This document shows, piece by piece, positions 25,352 to 35,329 of a stretch of DNA of 42,752 nucleotides. The stretch lies in assembly GCA_016845175.1 (NCBI GenBank), contig JAERTD010000079.1, positions 1 through 42,752 on the forward strand. The letters run 5' to 3'. How positions within the stretch are numbered: position 1 is the first letter of the stretch; each line of letters opens with the position of its first letter. The notes beneath the pieces are model-generated. The model was not told where the DNA came from. It saw only the letters and a program-made list of their open reading frames with translations, and ran no database searches. The DNA comes from Bacteroidota bacterium. Lineage in GTDB: Bacteria; Bacteroidota; Bacteroidia; Bacteroidales; F082. The position numbers and the translations under genes are program-made.

Positions 25352-28300
25352 CTATGAGTCAAGGGCAAACTGTTTTCTTAACATGAGCATCAGATCCGTT
25401 TTGGTGAATGGTTTTGAGATAAATCCATCACATCCCGCCTCTTTGGCTTTTTGTTCATCCTCTTTCAAGGCATAGGCAGTCAGGGCTATGACAGGTAACT
25501 TCGGTTTCATTCGCTTAATGGTTCGGGTAGCATCGTATCCATTCATGATGGGCATCTTCAAATCCATTAGAACCAGATCAATCCTATCTTTGGATTTTAA
25601 TACTTGGATGGCTTCCAAGCCATGGCCTGCATACAACACTTTAATACTATGCCCTTCAAGGATTTCTTTCACATATTTATAATTGCTCCTGTCATCTTCA
25701 GCCACCAATACAGTTTTTAACTCCAATAATCTATGGCTTGTGTCTGTAGACGTCGAATCCCTAGCAACAGGGAGATCGCTCTTAGCTTCTTGCTCAGCAT
25801 TTACTGGTAGGGTGAAATAAAATGCAGAACCAGCATTGGGTGTGGATTTTACCCACATCTTTCCACCTAAAATCCGAATGATGTTTCTCGAAATGGATAG
25901 GCCAAGGCCGGTACCCTGAGAAAACTCATCCAGCTTTACGAAACGTTCAAATATGTGATCCTGTTGGTTATGTGGAATCCCAATACCCGTATCTTTTACA
26001 AAACATCGTATTTCTGATGGCTTGACCATATCATATCCATACTCAACTCTTCCCTCAGGAGTGAATTTGAAGGCGTTTGAAATTAGGTTGGTAAAGACCT
26101 GTTTGATCCTATGCTCATCTGAGATAATGTGTAATGATTCTGAAGTTTTGGTGGGGATTAATTGGGTATTGCTTTCTTTTTCTGCCTGACTTTCTTCGCA
26201 TAAATCATCGATGAGTTTGTTAAAATCAAATCGCTCATTGTTGATACTTAAAGATCCGGATTCCACACGAGCGAAGTCCAGAATATCATCCACCAGTTTC
26301 AGGAGTAGGTTGTTTTGTTTATTGATGAGTGAGGAAAACTCATAAAGTTCTGTATTTCCTACACTATCAGCAATAATATTTGAAAACCCAATGATGGCAT
26401 TCAAAGGAGTGCGAATTTCATGGCTCATAGAGGCAAGAAAGGCAGATTTTAATTTGTCGGATTCCTTAGCTTTCCTCAATGCCTTCTTTAAATCCTCTTC
26501 ATTCTTTATGCGCTCTGTAATATCCCTGTTGATGGACAAACAGGCATTGATACCCATGAAGTAAATGGGAGTAACGAGAACTTCTGTCCAGTAGATGCTT
26601 CCATCTTTCCTTTTTTTCTTTTCAACAGAAGTAACAATTTCTCCGCTGCTAATTTTATTTTCCCAGGATTCCTGTTGCAAGCCACCACTACCAGAAACAT
26701 AGAGGTCGTGGATGATGTTCATGCTCAGGAGCTCGTTTCTGCTATAGCCGGTTTGCCTTACAGCAGCAGGGTTTGCCTCTAATATTTTTCCGATGTTTTC
26801 GCCACCCAAAATAGTCACATAAACAGCGTCACCAAGGTCTTCAAAGAGGCGTTTAAACCTGGCTTCACTTTCTTTCAGTTTCTTTTGTGCCTGCAGTCGG
26901 TCAGTAATGTCTCTTATAATAGCCTGAACATGAGTGTTATCATCAAAATCGATGATATTTAATGAGATTTCAGCGTCAAATAAACTACCATCTTTACGAA
27001 TATGTCTCCAGTTAAATCTTTGAGGAATTCCTTTTCGTACCCTGGCCAGATTGGCCCGCTCATGAACACTTGTTTTTCTTCCGTCGGGTTGGAAATCCGG
27101 TGATAGATCGCTGGGTGTCAGGCCAATGATTTCATTTTTGTCCGCATAACCAAATAGTGACACCCCTTTGGAATTACATTCTATTATTTTATTGTTCTTT
27201 AATATAAGTATGCCATCATTGGCTGATTCGAAAAGCGTTCGGAATTTCTTTTCGCTTTCGGTAAGCCTGTCTTCAGCATATTTTCTTTTGGTAATATCAA
27301 ACATTATCCCTAACAATCCTTTAAGCTTATCTTGCTTCATTATTGAAATTGCGTGAGATAACACGGGGAAGCTTGATCCATCTTTCCTGACTACCTTATA
27401 TTCTATGGGACCAGGATTCAAACCCTTCATTCGCATGGAGTCATACCTTCTGGCCTTCTCTCTATCCGCAGGTGTTAATAGATCCAGTACATTCATACCT
27501 TTCTTAAATTCTTCCTGACTATATCCGAAAGTATCGAAAGCCTGTTGATTGGCGTAAGTTATATTTCTGTCTTTGTCGGTTTCAAATACAGGCTCCGGTA
27601 ACATGTCCATGAGGTCTCCGTAGCGTTTTTTACTTTCCAATTCTGCCTGTTTGGCTTGTTTTCGATCTGTATCATCATATACCATGGAAATAATGTATGG
27701 AGTACCTCTTATCTCCACGACTTCTGAGAACAAACGGCAATGTCTTATTTCGCCATGTTTTGTTTTAAAATCAATTTTAAAATCCATCAGTTTGCCCTCT
27801 TCTTGAAGTGTGCTAATGATCCTTTGATGATCATTCGGATTGGTGTACAAACCAATATCTTTGATGCTTTTTCCAAGGACTTCCTCTTTCTTAAATCCAG
27901 ATACCTTCTCAAACATATGGTTTACATCTAGGTAATTACCATCGGGTATATCTGTTATTGAAATGGGTAAAGGATTGAAATCAAAAACTTTTAAGAACTT
28001 CTCTTCAGATATTTGCAGGGCTACCTTGGCCTGGTTTTTAGAGGTAATATCACGACCTTCAGGGATTACGTAAACGACTTTTCCATGATCATCAATCACT
28101 GGGTTGAAAGAAAAATCAACATTGCGTTTTTCATTCTTGTAATTCAGGTGAGTTGTTTCAAAACGTACGAATTCACCCTTAACGGCTCTTTGGAAAGCTG
28201 AATGTACTTCCTGTTGCTGAGAATGTTCCCACCAGTCACATTTCCAAAAAAGCTTACCCAATACATCTGATTCTTTGGATTGAATCAATTCAAGGGCAGT

Positions 28301-28495
28301 TTTATTGGCAGCAACTAGTTTGCCTTCAATGTCGAGCATGCCTGTCATCTGAAAGTGATGATCAAGTATGGCTCGCATTTTCAATTCATTGTTTTGCAAG
28401 CTCTCGTGATCAGATTTGTACTTCTCATGCTCAGCCTTCAATTTTTCGACCTCCTTTTTCAGCTCTGTTTTCGTCATGTGGTCAAGTGAGGGCAT
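25352..28495 (-). CDS. Hybrid histidine kinase with five PAS domains and a receiver
   Basis: 1047 aa, soluble, with no membrane helix. An N-terminal coiled coil (8-45) is followed by five PAS/PAC units at about 45-165, 165-285, 290-405, 405-530 and 530-655; each ends in a D(I/D)T-type linker such as ISRDIT-like GRDITSK or IMFDITKRK. The kinase core has H692 in SMSHEIRTPLNAIIGFS, an N box in FTNLISNAFKFTPEG, and G boxes KDTGIGIP and GTGLGLSIS. The C-terminal receiver (about 925-1042) has the acceptor D978 in LVLMDLKMPIMNGYDA. The phosphate would pass to an unknown Hpt protein. No partner gene is adjacent. Signals are probably cytosolic (redox or small molecules) but no cofactor residue is obvious. 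Confidence 0.93.
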   Translation of the reverse strand: MPSLDHMTKTELKKEVEKLKAEHEKYKSDHESLQNNELKMRAILDHHFQMTGMLDIEGKLVAANKTALELIQSKESDVLGKLFWKCDWWEHSQQQEVHSAFQRAVKGEFVRFETTHLNYKNEKRNVDFSFNPVIDDHGKVVYVIPEGRDITSKNQAKVALQISEEKFLKVFDFNPLPISITDIPDGNYLDVNHMFEKVSGFKKEEVLGKSIKDIGLYTNPNDHQRIISTLQEEGKLMDFKIDFKTKHGEIRHCRLFSEVVEIRGTPYIISMVYDDTDRKQAKQAELESKKRYGDLMDMLPEPVFETDKDRNITYANQQAFDTFGYSQEEFKKGMNVLDLLTPADREKARRYDSMRMKGLNPGPIEYKVVRKDGSSFPVLSHAISIMKQDKLKGLLGIMFDITKRKYAEDRLTESEKKFRTLFESANDGILILKNNKIIECNSKGVSLFGYADKNEIIGLTPSDLSPDFQPDGRKTSVHERANLARVRKGIPQRFNWRHIRKDGSLFDAEISLNIIDFDDNTHVQAIIRDITDRLQAQKKLKESEARFKRLFEDLGDAVYVTILGGENIGKILEANPAAVRQTGYSRNELLSMNIIHDLYVSGSGGLQQESWENKISSGEIVTSVEKKKRKDGSIYWTEVLVTPIYFMGINACLSINRDITERIKNEEDLKKALRKAKESDKLKSAFLASMSHEIRTPLNAIIGFSNIIADSVGNTELYEFSSLINKQNNLLLKLVDDILDFARVESGSLSINNERFDFNKLIDDLCEESQAEKESNTQLIPTKTSESLHIISDEHRIKQVFTNLISNAFKFTPEGRVEYGYDMVKPSEIRCFVKDTGIGIPHNQQDHIFERFVKLDEFSQGTGLGLSISRNIIRILGGKMWVKSTPNAGSAFYFTLPVNAEQEAKSDLPVARDSTSTDTSHRLLELKTVLVAEDDRSNYKYVKEILEGHSIKVLYAGHGLEAIQVLKSKDRIDLVLMDLKMPIMNGYDATRTIKRMKPKLPVIALTAYALKEDEQKAKEAGCDGFISKPFTKTDLMLMLRKQFALDS

Positions 28496-28624
28496 GGCAG
28501 AATCTATTTAAATGAGAAGTGTGGCCTGACTGCAATATACTATTAATATGGCAATTAGTCAAGATTGGGAAGAGTCACATACTGGGAACGAAATGATAAA
28601 AAACCTAACTATTGGAAGGTCGAA

Positions 28625-29260
28625 TCAAATGATGAGTGCTTTAATTCCTTCTATTTGGGCGAGCATTGCCTCTATTTTCTCTTTTTCAAAATACCATTCC
28701 TGTGGATTAACTAAGGCCAAATATGATTTTCCTTCCATGCTGCTCACAAAGTCAAGTTTGTGCTCGTTGATGGAAATGGTGAGTGTTTTATCCAATTCCA
28801 GGGCCTTTACTAAGCGGCTTTGCAGTCGGGTTTGGGACAGCCACCTTTTGGTATCCTGGTCCATCTGGCCTTTGATGAGCACTTGAGTGTCAAATCTTTT
28901 ACTACCCAGAGTGTTCCTATTGGGGCTGCTGAAAAAAGGTACTTTATCGATGCCGTACTTTCTCCTCATGCTGAGCCTGGATTGAATGTGAGAGGGAATA
29001 GGTATAAAAGCTCCGCAATAGATAGTTGAATTTCCTAGATTGGCGTAGGGATCGCTATACCAGATGAAATAACTTGATTCAGCTGCGTCTGAAGGCATAC
29101 TGAGCATCCGCTTGTATCGCTGAAGGGTTCGGATACCAGTTAGCGGATAGGGTATTTCTTTAACATTGATGATTCGGTTCGTTGCTTTGGCAAGCTCTTT
29201 AAGAATTTCTATGTTGCTTTTCTCTTCCATGTTTACATCTTTTTGAATGAACCAGGTCAT
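28625..29260 (-). CDS. Hypothetical protein abutting the BspA-like gene
   Basis: 211 aa from ATG 29260, which directly follows the TAA of the upstream gene (TAAATG). An alternative ATG at 29230 (MEEKSNIEILKELAK) is equally plausible. There is no signal peptide or membrane segment. The protein has a helical start, then a Pro/Tyr-rich section with a GIRTLQRYKRML stretch, a WYSDPYANLGNS segment, a basic central part (SRLSMRRKYGIDK), and a C-terminal alpha/beta region (LTISINEHKLDFV, EWYFEKEKIEAMLAQIEG). I do not recognise the family. The tight join suggests translational coupling to the secreted adhesin upstream, but the product would be cytosolic. Confidence 0.7.
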   Translation of the reverse strand: MTWFIQKDVNMEEKSNIEILKELAKATNRIINVKEIPYPLTGIRTLQRYKRMLSMPSDAAESSYFIWYSDPYANLGNSTIYCGAFIPIPSHIQSRLSMRRKYGIDKVPFFSSPNRNTLGSKRFDTQVLIKGQMDQDTKRWLSQTRLQSRLVKALELDKTLTISINEHKLDFVSSMEGKSYLALVNPQEWYFEKEKIEAMLAQIEGIKALII

Positions 29261-32200
29261 TTACTTCTTAATTACAATTTCTGATCTGTGCTGAGAGTGT
29301 TTGCTGTCTGTCATGAGTAGAAAGTAGGGTCCGGCAGCTAATTTACTACAGTCTATGAGTAGAGGAAAACTGTGCGGATGCATTCTTTCCATCAAATGTC
29401 CATGGTTATTGTATAATTCTACCACATATGATCCTTTCTTATGCAATTGGGTATCGATGTTAAGCAAGCCTGCAACGGGATTAGGATAGACTATCAGGCT
29501 AGGGGTGTCTGCATCTTCCAATAAAATACCTTCCACACAAGCCTCTCCCCATTTTGGCTGGTAAGCGCTATCCAGGGGACTATATTGAGAAAAGTCCAAA
29601 GGAGGTAGTATAAATGAAGAAACACACCATTCCGAAAGGTCCTGATTAAATGAGCTTGCATCATAAAACATTTCACGCATATCGTTTACACTACTGACAT
29701 CCCAGCTGCCAATATCCTGGTTAAACGACAGGGCTTCCTTGAACATACCACTCATATCTGTGACCTGGCTCACAATCCAATTTCCTATATCACGATTGAA
29801 GAGATAGGCCTTGTAAAACATATTATGCATGTTCTGAACTTGTCCCGTTTCCCAACTTCCAATATCCTGATTGAATACAGTCTCATTGGAAAACATAGCA
29901 CTCATAATGTTTACCTGTGAAACATCCCAATTCCCTATGTCCTGATCAAACATATGGGCGTATGAAAACATATGACTCATGTTTTTTACATGGCCGACAT
30001 CCCATGAACCAATATCCTGATTGAATATTTCCGCATTGAAAAACATATGGTTCATATCTCTTGCATTGCTTGTATTCCACTGGTCTAGAGCTTTATTATA
30101 ATGTTGGGCATTGTAGAACATATAACTCATATCCTGGACATTCGATACGTCCCAGCCGTTAATATCTTGATTAAAATTTACTGAGTTGTAAAACAATCTT
30201 GACATATCCGTAATATGACTTACATCCCATTGATCCAGATTGGTTATTGAATCTTGTTGTAGATCTGAAAAGCACCCACTAATATTTTGAATGCTGGAAG
30301 GTAAGGTGTCAGGAACGCTCCGGAGATTGTTGGCGCCCTGAAAGGCATCCTGAAGTGAGTTTATTCCGGCATTTCCGAAACTTGACATATGTACTAAAGT
30401 AGATTCATCAAATGCTGGATTTTCAGTTGAAAATCCTGAAGTTTGACCTTGAATTGAAACCTTGTATGTATCTGTATGAGTATAAGTATGGTTAATAGAA
30501 CCAGGATTAGTTATTGTGTCAATTGTCGTGTCACCCCAATCTATAATCGCATCTACATTACCCGTAAGTCTCATGCCTATTGTAGTTTCAGAAGGATTGG
30601 TGATGTTATAGACCATTTTAACAGCTGCACAGGGTGTTGACCAAAAGGGTTTGTATTCTTCAAGTAGTGAATTCCTGGAAAATTGTGGAGGTTCATATAG
30701 AAACGATTCCACGCACCATCCCGAAATGTTTTGATTGAACCTGTGGGCACCATTAAACATATTGCTCATATTTTGCACGTACCCTACATCCCAGTCTCCT
30801 ATATCCTGATTGAATCTGTAGGCCCCATAAAACATAAAATCCATACGCCTGACATTACCAACACTCCATTCTCCAATATCCTGATTGAAATTACTGGCTT
30901 CATAAAACATATGATGCATATTTTCAATATTTCCAACATCCCATTTTTCAAGGTTTGCAATTGTATGGCGATCTATTTGATGAAAACAATTGTTTAAATC
31001 TATTATTGTAGAAGGCAATTTTTGAGGAACACTTAGTAAACTGTCTGCTCTTTTAAAAGCATTTTTCAAGGATCTTATCTTCAGATCTCCAAAACTTGCT
31101 ACTTTTTTAAGACCTATGAATTGCTTGTCAGATTCACTGCCAAAATGAGTTAGCTTGCCATCTATAGCAACTTTCTTGTTGCCAAATTCGGCATATTGAT
31201 GTTCATGATAACCTTCTGTGGTTATATGATCAATAGTCCCATCTCCCCAGTCAATGCGTACATCAACGGTGTCGGATAGATGGATGCCGAGTGACAAGCC
31301 TGTATTTGAATTAATTTCATATACCAGCTTCATATTATTGCAGGAACAACCCCAGAAGGGCAGGTTAATATCTTCTTCCTGATAAGGGTTGTTAACTAGG
31401 AAATAAAAAGGTTCATGAGGGATTTTTTCTACACACCATTCTGATAGATCAAGGTTTATTGAAGTGGCACCGAAAAACATATAGTCCATATCTACTACCT
31501 GACTCACATCCCATCCTCCAACGTCAGACCTAAACATATGCGCCCCCATAAACATCCCGTGCATATTTTCGACCTTAGATACATCCCATAGACTGATATT
31601 TTGGTTGAATTTAACCGCGTAAGCAAAAATCTTATGCATTGTTTTTACATTTCCAACATTCCAACTTCCAAGGTCATGGTTGAATATATTAGCCTTAAAA
31701 AATAAGAAATTCATATTAACTACTTGCGCCACATCCCAGTTCCCTATGTCCTGATTAAATCTTAAACATCTTGCAAATACTCCTTCCATGTTGGTTACTT
31801 CACTAACGTCCCAATTGCTTATATCCTGATTGAAGAACTCAGAATCGTAAAATAGATAACTCATATCGGTAACATGGCTCACATCCCATTGGTCAAGATT
31901 TTCTATACGCTCCTGTAATAGTGATGAAAAACAGCCGCTCAGATTTAATACGGTGTGAGGCAGAGTTTTAGGTACATATTGAAGGTTTACAGCTTGCTTA
32001 AATGCATTCTTTAAGGATGTGATGCCTAGATCTCCAAAATTAAGAACCCCTTCAAGTGCAATGTTACTAGCATTAACAGTTTCAGAGCCTAACCAGGATA
32101 ATGAACCTGATAAACTTACAATATATACTCCATCTTCGGTATATGTATGCTCGATGATGCCTTCATTTGAAACTACTTGTTGGTTTCCATCGCCCCAATC

Positions 32201-32350
32201 GATAGAAACATCAACATTGTCTGAAAGGTGTAACAAAATAGTATTCTTCTCAATTAGATGTGTATTGTAAACCAATTGCATTTGTGAATACAGCTGGATT
32301 GGAAGTAGAAAAAGGATGGCAAGCCATAACCACCGATGCCGGTTCTTCAT
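29261..32350 (-). CDS. Large T9SS-secreted BspA-like (DUF285) repeat protein
   Basis: 1029 aa with a signal peptide (cleavage after IQLYSQ, about residue 22). Three modules follow, each opening with a PKD-like IDWGD strand near its start: about 24-339, 340-577 and 578-945. Each then runs into ~25-residue DUF285 repeats of the type W.VS.V..M..MF..A..FNQDI: six, three and eight copies. Each closes with a variant WCV.....P and a Trp/Pro end. A T9SS type A sorting domain takes up about 950-1029 (VYPNPVAGLLNID to IVIKK). BspA-type repeats form surface solenoids that bind host or cell-surface ligands; the ligand is unknown. It is followed at once by the unknown 211-aa gene. Confidence 0.92.
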   Translation of the reverse strand: MKNRHRWLWLAILFLLPIQLYSQMQLVYNTHLIEKNTILLHLSDNVDVSIDWGDGNQQVVSNEGIIEHTYTEDGVYIVSLSGSLSWLGSETVNASNIALEGVLNFGDLGITSLKNAFKQAVNLQYVPKTLPHTVLNLSGCFSSLLQERIENLDQWDVSHVTDMSYLFYDSEFFNQDISNWDVSEVTNMEGVFARCLRFNQDIGNWDVAQVVNMNFLFFKANIFNHDLGSWNVGNVKTMHKIFAYAVKFNQNISLWDVSKVENMHGMFMGAHMFRSDVGGWDVSQVVDMDYMFFGATSINLDLSEWCVEKIPHEPFYFLVNNPYQEEDINLPFWGCSCNNMKLVYEINSNTGLSLGIHLSDTVDVRIDWGDGTIDHITTEGYHEHQYAEFGNKKVAIDGKLTHFGSESDKQFIGLKKVASFGDLKIRSLKNAFKRADSLLSVPQKLPSTIIDLNNCFHQIDRHTIANLEKWDVGNIENMHHMFYEASNFNQDIGEWSVGNVRRMDFMFYGAYRFNQDIGDWDVGYVQNMSNMFNGAHRFNQNISGWCVESFLYEPPQFSRNSLLEEYKPFWSTPCAAVKMVYNITNPSETTIGMRLTGNVDAIIDWGDTTIDTITNPGSINHTYTHTDTYKVSIQGQTSGFSTENPAFDESTLVHMSSFGNAGINSLQDAFQGANNLRSVPDTLPSSIQNISGCFSDLQQDSITNLDQWDVSHITDMSRLFYNSVNFNQDINGWDVSNVQDMSYMFYNAQHYNKALDQWNTSNARDMNHMFFNAEIFNQDIGSWDVGHVKNMSHMFSYAHMFDQDIGNWDVSQVNIMSAMFSNETVFNQDIGSWETGQVQNMHNMFYKAYLFNRDIGNWIVSQVTDMSGMFKEALSFNQDIGSWDVSSVNDMREMFYDASSFNQDLSEWCVSSFILPPLDFSQYSPLDSAYQPKWGEACVEGILLEDADTPSLIVYPNPVAGLLNIDTQLHKKGSYVVELYNNHGHLMERMHPHSFPLLIDCSKLAAGPYFLLMTDSKHSQHRSEIVIKK
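29600..31900 (-). repeat. ~75-bp tandem coding repeats of the BspA-like gene
   Basis: The DUF285 units recur about every 75 bp in three blocks interrupted by module linkers (roughly 31450-31890, 30720-30950 and 29600-30230). Nucleotide copies are diverged but share a CATCCCAATTGCCAATATC-like core, which could promote slippage or recombination. Confidence 0.75.
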
Positions 32351-32412
32351 AGTTGTACAGGTTATAAAGAGTTTCTAGGTTTTTAGGTTTCAGGCCGTTT
32401 ACTGCCCAAGAA

Positions 32413-32420
32413 CAAATATA
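32413..32420 (-). promoter_or_regulatory. -7 box of the BspA-like gene
   Basis: On the minus strand TATATTTG is an exact TAnnTTTG match, about 62 nt before the ATG at 32350. The nearest TTG (32435-32433) is only 12 nt upstream, shorter than usual. Confidence 0.4.
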
Positions 32421-32492
32421 ACGAAAAGAACCCAACTGTGATATTGGATATGGGCTGATAAGGTCACCTTGGATATTGTGCAAATAATTACA

Positions 32493-32541
32493 CAAAAAAA
32501 CCGGGCAGAATCCGATATGAGTTACACCGAATCCTGCCCGG
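32493..32541 (-). terminator. Terminator of the sulfatase gene
   Basis: A stem of 8 GC-rich bp (32501-32508 with 32534-32541) continues past one mismatch to a second short stem. On the minus strand it is followed by seven T (32500-32494). It lies 29 nt after the sulfatase stop and upstream of the BspA-like gene. Confidence 0.85.
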
Positions 32542-32569
32542 GATTAGTTTAGTTTGAATGTTAAAATTG

Positions 32570-34906
32570 TCAATCAGTTAACCTTATAACAACCTTATCA
32601 AGTGTTCCGGTGAAAGGAAAAGGGCTTCCCTCATAGTCTTTATCTACCTGAGTTCCTGAGTCCATGCCTACATCGAAGGTTTCAGCCAGAGAGTAGGTTG
32701 AGATATGCATAAATTCAAAATACTCTTCATCTACTTTCTTACCGTTGACATAAAGTTCTCCTGTTCCTGACCAGGGCTTCAGCGTACCATCAATTTTAGA
32801 ACGATCCAGAATGAAATTGAACTTCATATCAGTAGGCCCTTTGGGGAGTTTCTTTGATGTCAGGTGGTAATGCACCCCATCCAGAAAGTTATAATCGAAA
32901 TGAAGCTTGCCACCTTTGATATACATGGTATAGCCTCCGGTCATTCCACCACAGGCAACTATAACGCCCTCTTCACCACCTTTCAGATCGATGGTGGTTT
33001 CTATGGTATGTGACCTGCCCTTTACCGGAGCGGAGGCCTTTTCAGCAATACGTGTGGCACCTGGTGCATAATAGGTGAATTCCTTTCTGTCTCCAAAGAG
33101 TACATAATTCACAGCGTTTAGGCGGGCAAGCATATCGTCATACAGGGGATAAACCTGATTGGCCCATGCTTCTTCTTCGAATATGGCCTTTAGTTCCTCC
33201 AATTTTTCGGGATATACTTCAGCAAGGTCGTTACTCTCAGAAAAGTCTTCTGCCACATGATACAGTTCCCAGACATCGTCTTCGAAAGGCTGGACCATAT
33301 TAATCTCCCAGGGCATACGATTGGCGTGGAGAGTAACTGCTTTCCATCCATCCTCCCAAATGGCTCTATTGCCAAACATTTCATAATATTGGCGTTTTTT
33401 CACATTGGGTGCATCAGCATTGTCAAAGGAGTAATTCATAGCCACACCTGTAAAGGGTTGCTGTTTGATACCATGATACTCATCAGGTCTTTCAACGCCA
33501 ACAGCCTCCATGATAGTAGGAGCAATATCCGTGATGTGATGGTACTGATTACGGATTTCACCCTTTGCATTGATACCGGCAGGCCAGTGAACCACAAGGG
33601 CGTCTTGCTGACCACCTCTGTGTTCCGATTGCTTAAAGTAAGGAAAAGGAGTATTCCCGGCCATGGCCCAACCTGCGTGGTAGTGAGGATAAGTGTCCCA
33701 TTGGCCCCAGTTGTCATAGTTTCGCATATTGGCATCAAATGGGGTTTGCATGCCATTTAATACATAAGTTTCATTGAAGGTCCCTTGTAGTCCACCTTCA
33801 CCACTGGCTCCGTTATCTGCAGTTATAAATATCAAGGTGTTGTCCAATTCTCCAATGCGCTCAAGAGTTTCTACAATCCGGCCTATCTGATGGTCCACAT
33901 GATCCATTTGAGCGGCGAAAACTTCCATCTGTCTGGCATAGAGTTTTCGTTCATCCGGAGTGAGGGATTCCCAGGCAGGAATTTCTTCAATACGATCTGA
34001 TAATATAGTATTTTCGGGAGCAATACCCAATTCGATCTGTCGCGCAAGAATTTGCTCACGGGCCTTATCCCAGCCCATATCAAATTTTCCCTTGTACTTG
34101 GCAATGTATTCGTCCGGTGCATGGTGAGGTGAGTGCATGGAGCCTGAAGCCCAAAGCATCATAAAGGGCAAGTCCTTATCCAGTGATTTATGTCCTGTGA
34201 TCCATTCAATGGCTCTGTCAGCAAGGTCCTTGTCAAGGTGTTCTGACTTTCTGTAAGGCTCAGGGTGGTGATCGTCCCACATGACAGGGATAAACTGGTG
34301 TACATCAGCCGCCATAAAGGTGTAGGCATGGGCAAAACCTTCATCACTGGGCCAACGATCAAAAGGCCCTACCTGTGATACCTCGTAAAGAGGCGTATGA
34401 TCCCATTTACCGAGGGCATAGTTTACATAACCCTCTTCTTCCAAATAGTTGGCAACTGATTTTGCGGAAGGGGGAACAATAGCGTTATATCCGGGAAATC
34501 CCATGGCAGTTAAGGCATGGCTGCCCAAACCAATCATATGAGGATTCCTTCCGGCCATCAATGAGGCCCTGGAAGGGGAGCAGAGGGCTGTGGTGTGGAA
34601 ATTGTTGTAACGGAGTCCGTTGGCAGCAAGCTTATCAATATTTGGTGTTTCAATGAGTCCACCGAAACTTTCCACTTGTGCGAATCCAACATCATCCAGG
34701 AGAAAGATAATTACATTAGGGGCGTCTTTTGGTGGTCTTTGCTTTTCTGGCCACCATTCTTCAGATTCCTCATAGGATTTGGCAATTTTCCCTTTGAATT
34801 CGGGAAGTACACTATCCTTTGATTGTTCTTTTACTGTAGATTCCTTACAAGAACTCAGGAAGGCAAGAATCATAAAGAAAAGAAATAAATTTATTAGTGT
34901 TTTCAT
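32570..34906 (-). CDS. Lipoprotein arylsulfatase with C-terminal LamG-like domain
   Basis: 778 aa. The lipoprotein signal is MKTLINLFLFFMILAFLSSC (Cys20). The sulfatase domain (about 60-560) has the metal-binding DD in FLLDDVGFAQVESFGG (D71/D72) and the formylglycine site CSPSR (Cys109). FITADNGASGEGG supplies further metal ligands. Cys109 must be converted to formylglycine by a maturase not in this window. Residues 620-778 form a jelly-roll (LamG/concanavalin-like) domain ending in LDKVVIRL. It resembles broad arylsulfatases of the S1_4 type. The probable role is desulfation of organic sulfate esters or sulfated glycans at the cell surface. The substrate is not known, and no SusCD pair is present. 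Confidence 0.92.
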   Translation of the reverse strand: MKTLINLFLFFMILAFLSSCKESTVKEQSKDSVLPEFKGKIAKSYEESEEWWPEKQRPPKDAPNVIIFLLDDVGFAQVESFGGLIETPNIDKLAANGLRYNNFHTTALCSPSRASLMAGRNPHMIGLGSHALTAMGFPGYNAIVPPSAKSVANYLEEEGYVNYALGKWDHTPLYEVSQVGPFDRWPSDEGFAHAYTFMAADVHQFIPVMWDDHHPEPYRKSEHLDKDLADRAIEWITGHKSLDKDLPFMMLWASGSMHSPHHAPDEYIAKYKGKFDMGWDKAREQILARQIELGIAPENTILSDRIEEIPAWESLTPDERKLYARQMEVFAAQMDHVDHQIGRIVETLERIGELDNTLIFITADNGASGEGGLQGTFNETYVLNGMQTPFDANMRNYDNWGQWDTYPHYHAGWAMAGNTPFPYFKQSEHRGGQQDALVVHWPAGINAKGEIRNQYHHITDIAPTIMEAVGVERPDEYHGIKQQPFTGVAMNYSFDNADAPNVKKRQYYEMFGNRAIWEDGWKAVTLHANRMPWEINMVQPFEDDVWELYHVAEDFSESNDLAEVYPEKLEELKAIFEEEAWANQVYPLYDDMLARLNAVNYVLFGDRKEFTYYAPGATRIAEKASAPVKGRSHTIETTIDLKGGEEGVIVACGGMTGGYTMYIKGGKLHFDYNFLDGVHYHLTSKKLPKGPTDMKFNFILDRSKIDGTLKPWSGTGELYVNGKKVDEEYFEFMHISTYSLAETFDVGMDSGTQVDKDYEGSPFPFTGTLDKVVIRLTD

Positions 34907-35329
34907 ACTGTAGGTATTTGTTAATTATATAGTTGTAGTTGCAATCTTGAGTGGAAGACAGTGCCAGAAACCGCTAGTTGGGATATTATCCATTTGGAAA
35001 GATTATGTGCCGCTGACTTTGTAATATTGAACATCATATTACAATTGTTTGCTTAATACTTAGGGGATCTAATACTATCAAGTGAAAATATCCACTACAA
35101 TAAATGGATCTGGCCTTCAACTCATCAACAAATATAGGGAATTCAGCAATTACTTGAAAGCTATGATTCTAGATTAATACTTGCAGGACAAATTGGACAT
35201 TGAGGTGATGCCAAAATCATAAATACACTGAATAGCAACTTCATACTTACACGTGGAGCTGTCACCCATCTGATTTTTTGAAACACCTGGTGCTTTGTTA
35301 GCTATTAAGAACAATGGAAGATAGTTCTT
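34907..35329. other. Non-coding gap between esterase and sulfatase genes
   Basis: No gene, tRNA or clear promoter box is seen on either strand. A weak inverted repeat (AAGAAC 35306-35311 with GTTCTT 35323-35328) just after the esterase stop could contribute to termination. The region is AT-rich and presumably holds the sulfatase promoter. Confidence 0.4.

Noticed and set aside
29600..31900. Regular ~75-bp repeats looking like a CRISPR-type array
   Set aside because: They encode DUF285 protein repeats in one open frame, vary in sequence and have no unique spacers; no cas genes are present.
33257..33760. 167-codon open frame antisense to the sulfatase gene
   Set aside because: It lies wholly within a well-supported sulfatase, has no promoter box or family features, and is explained by codon shadowing.
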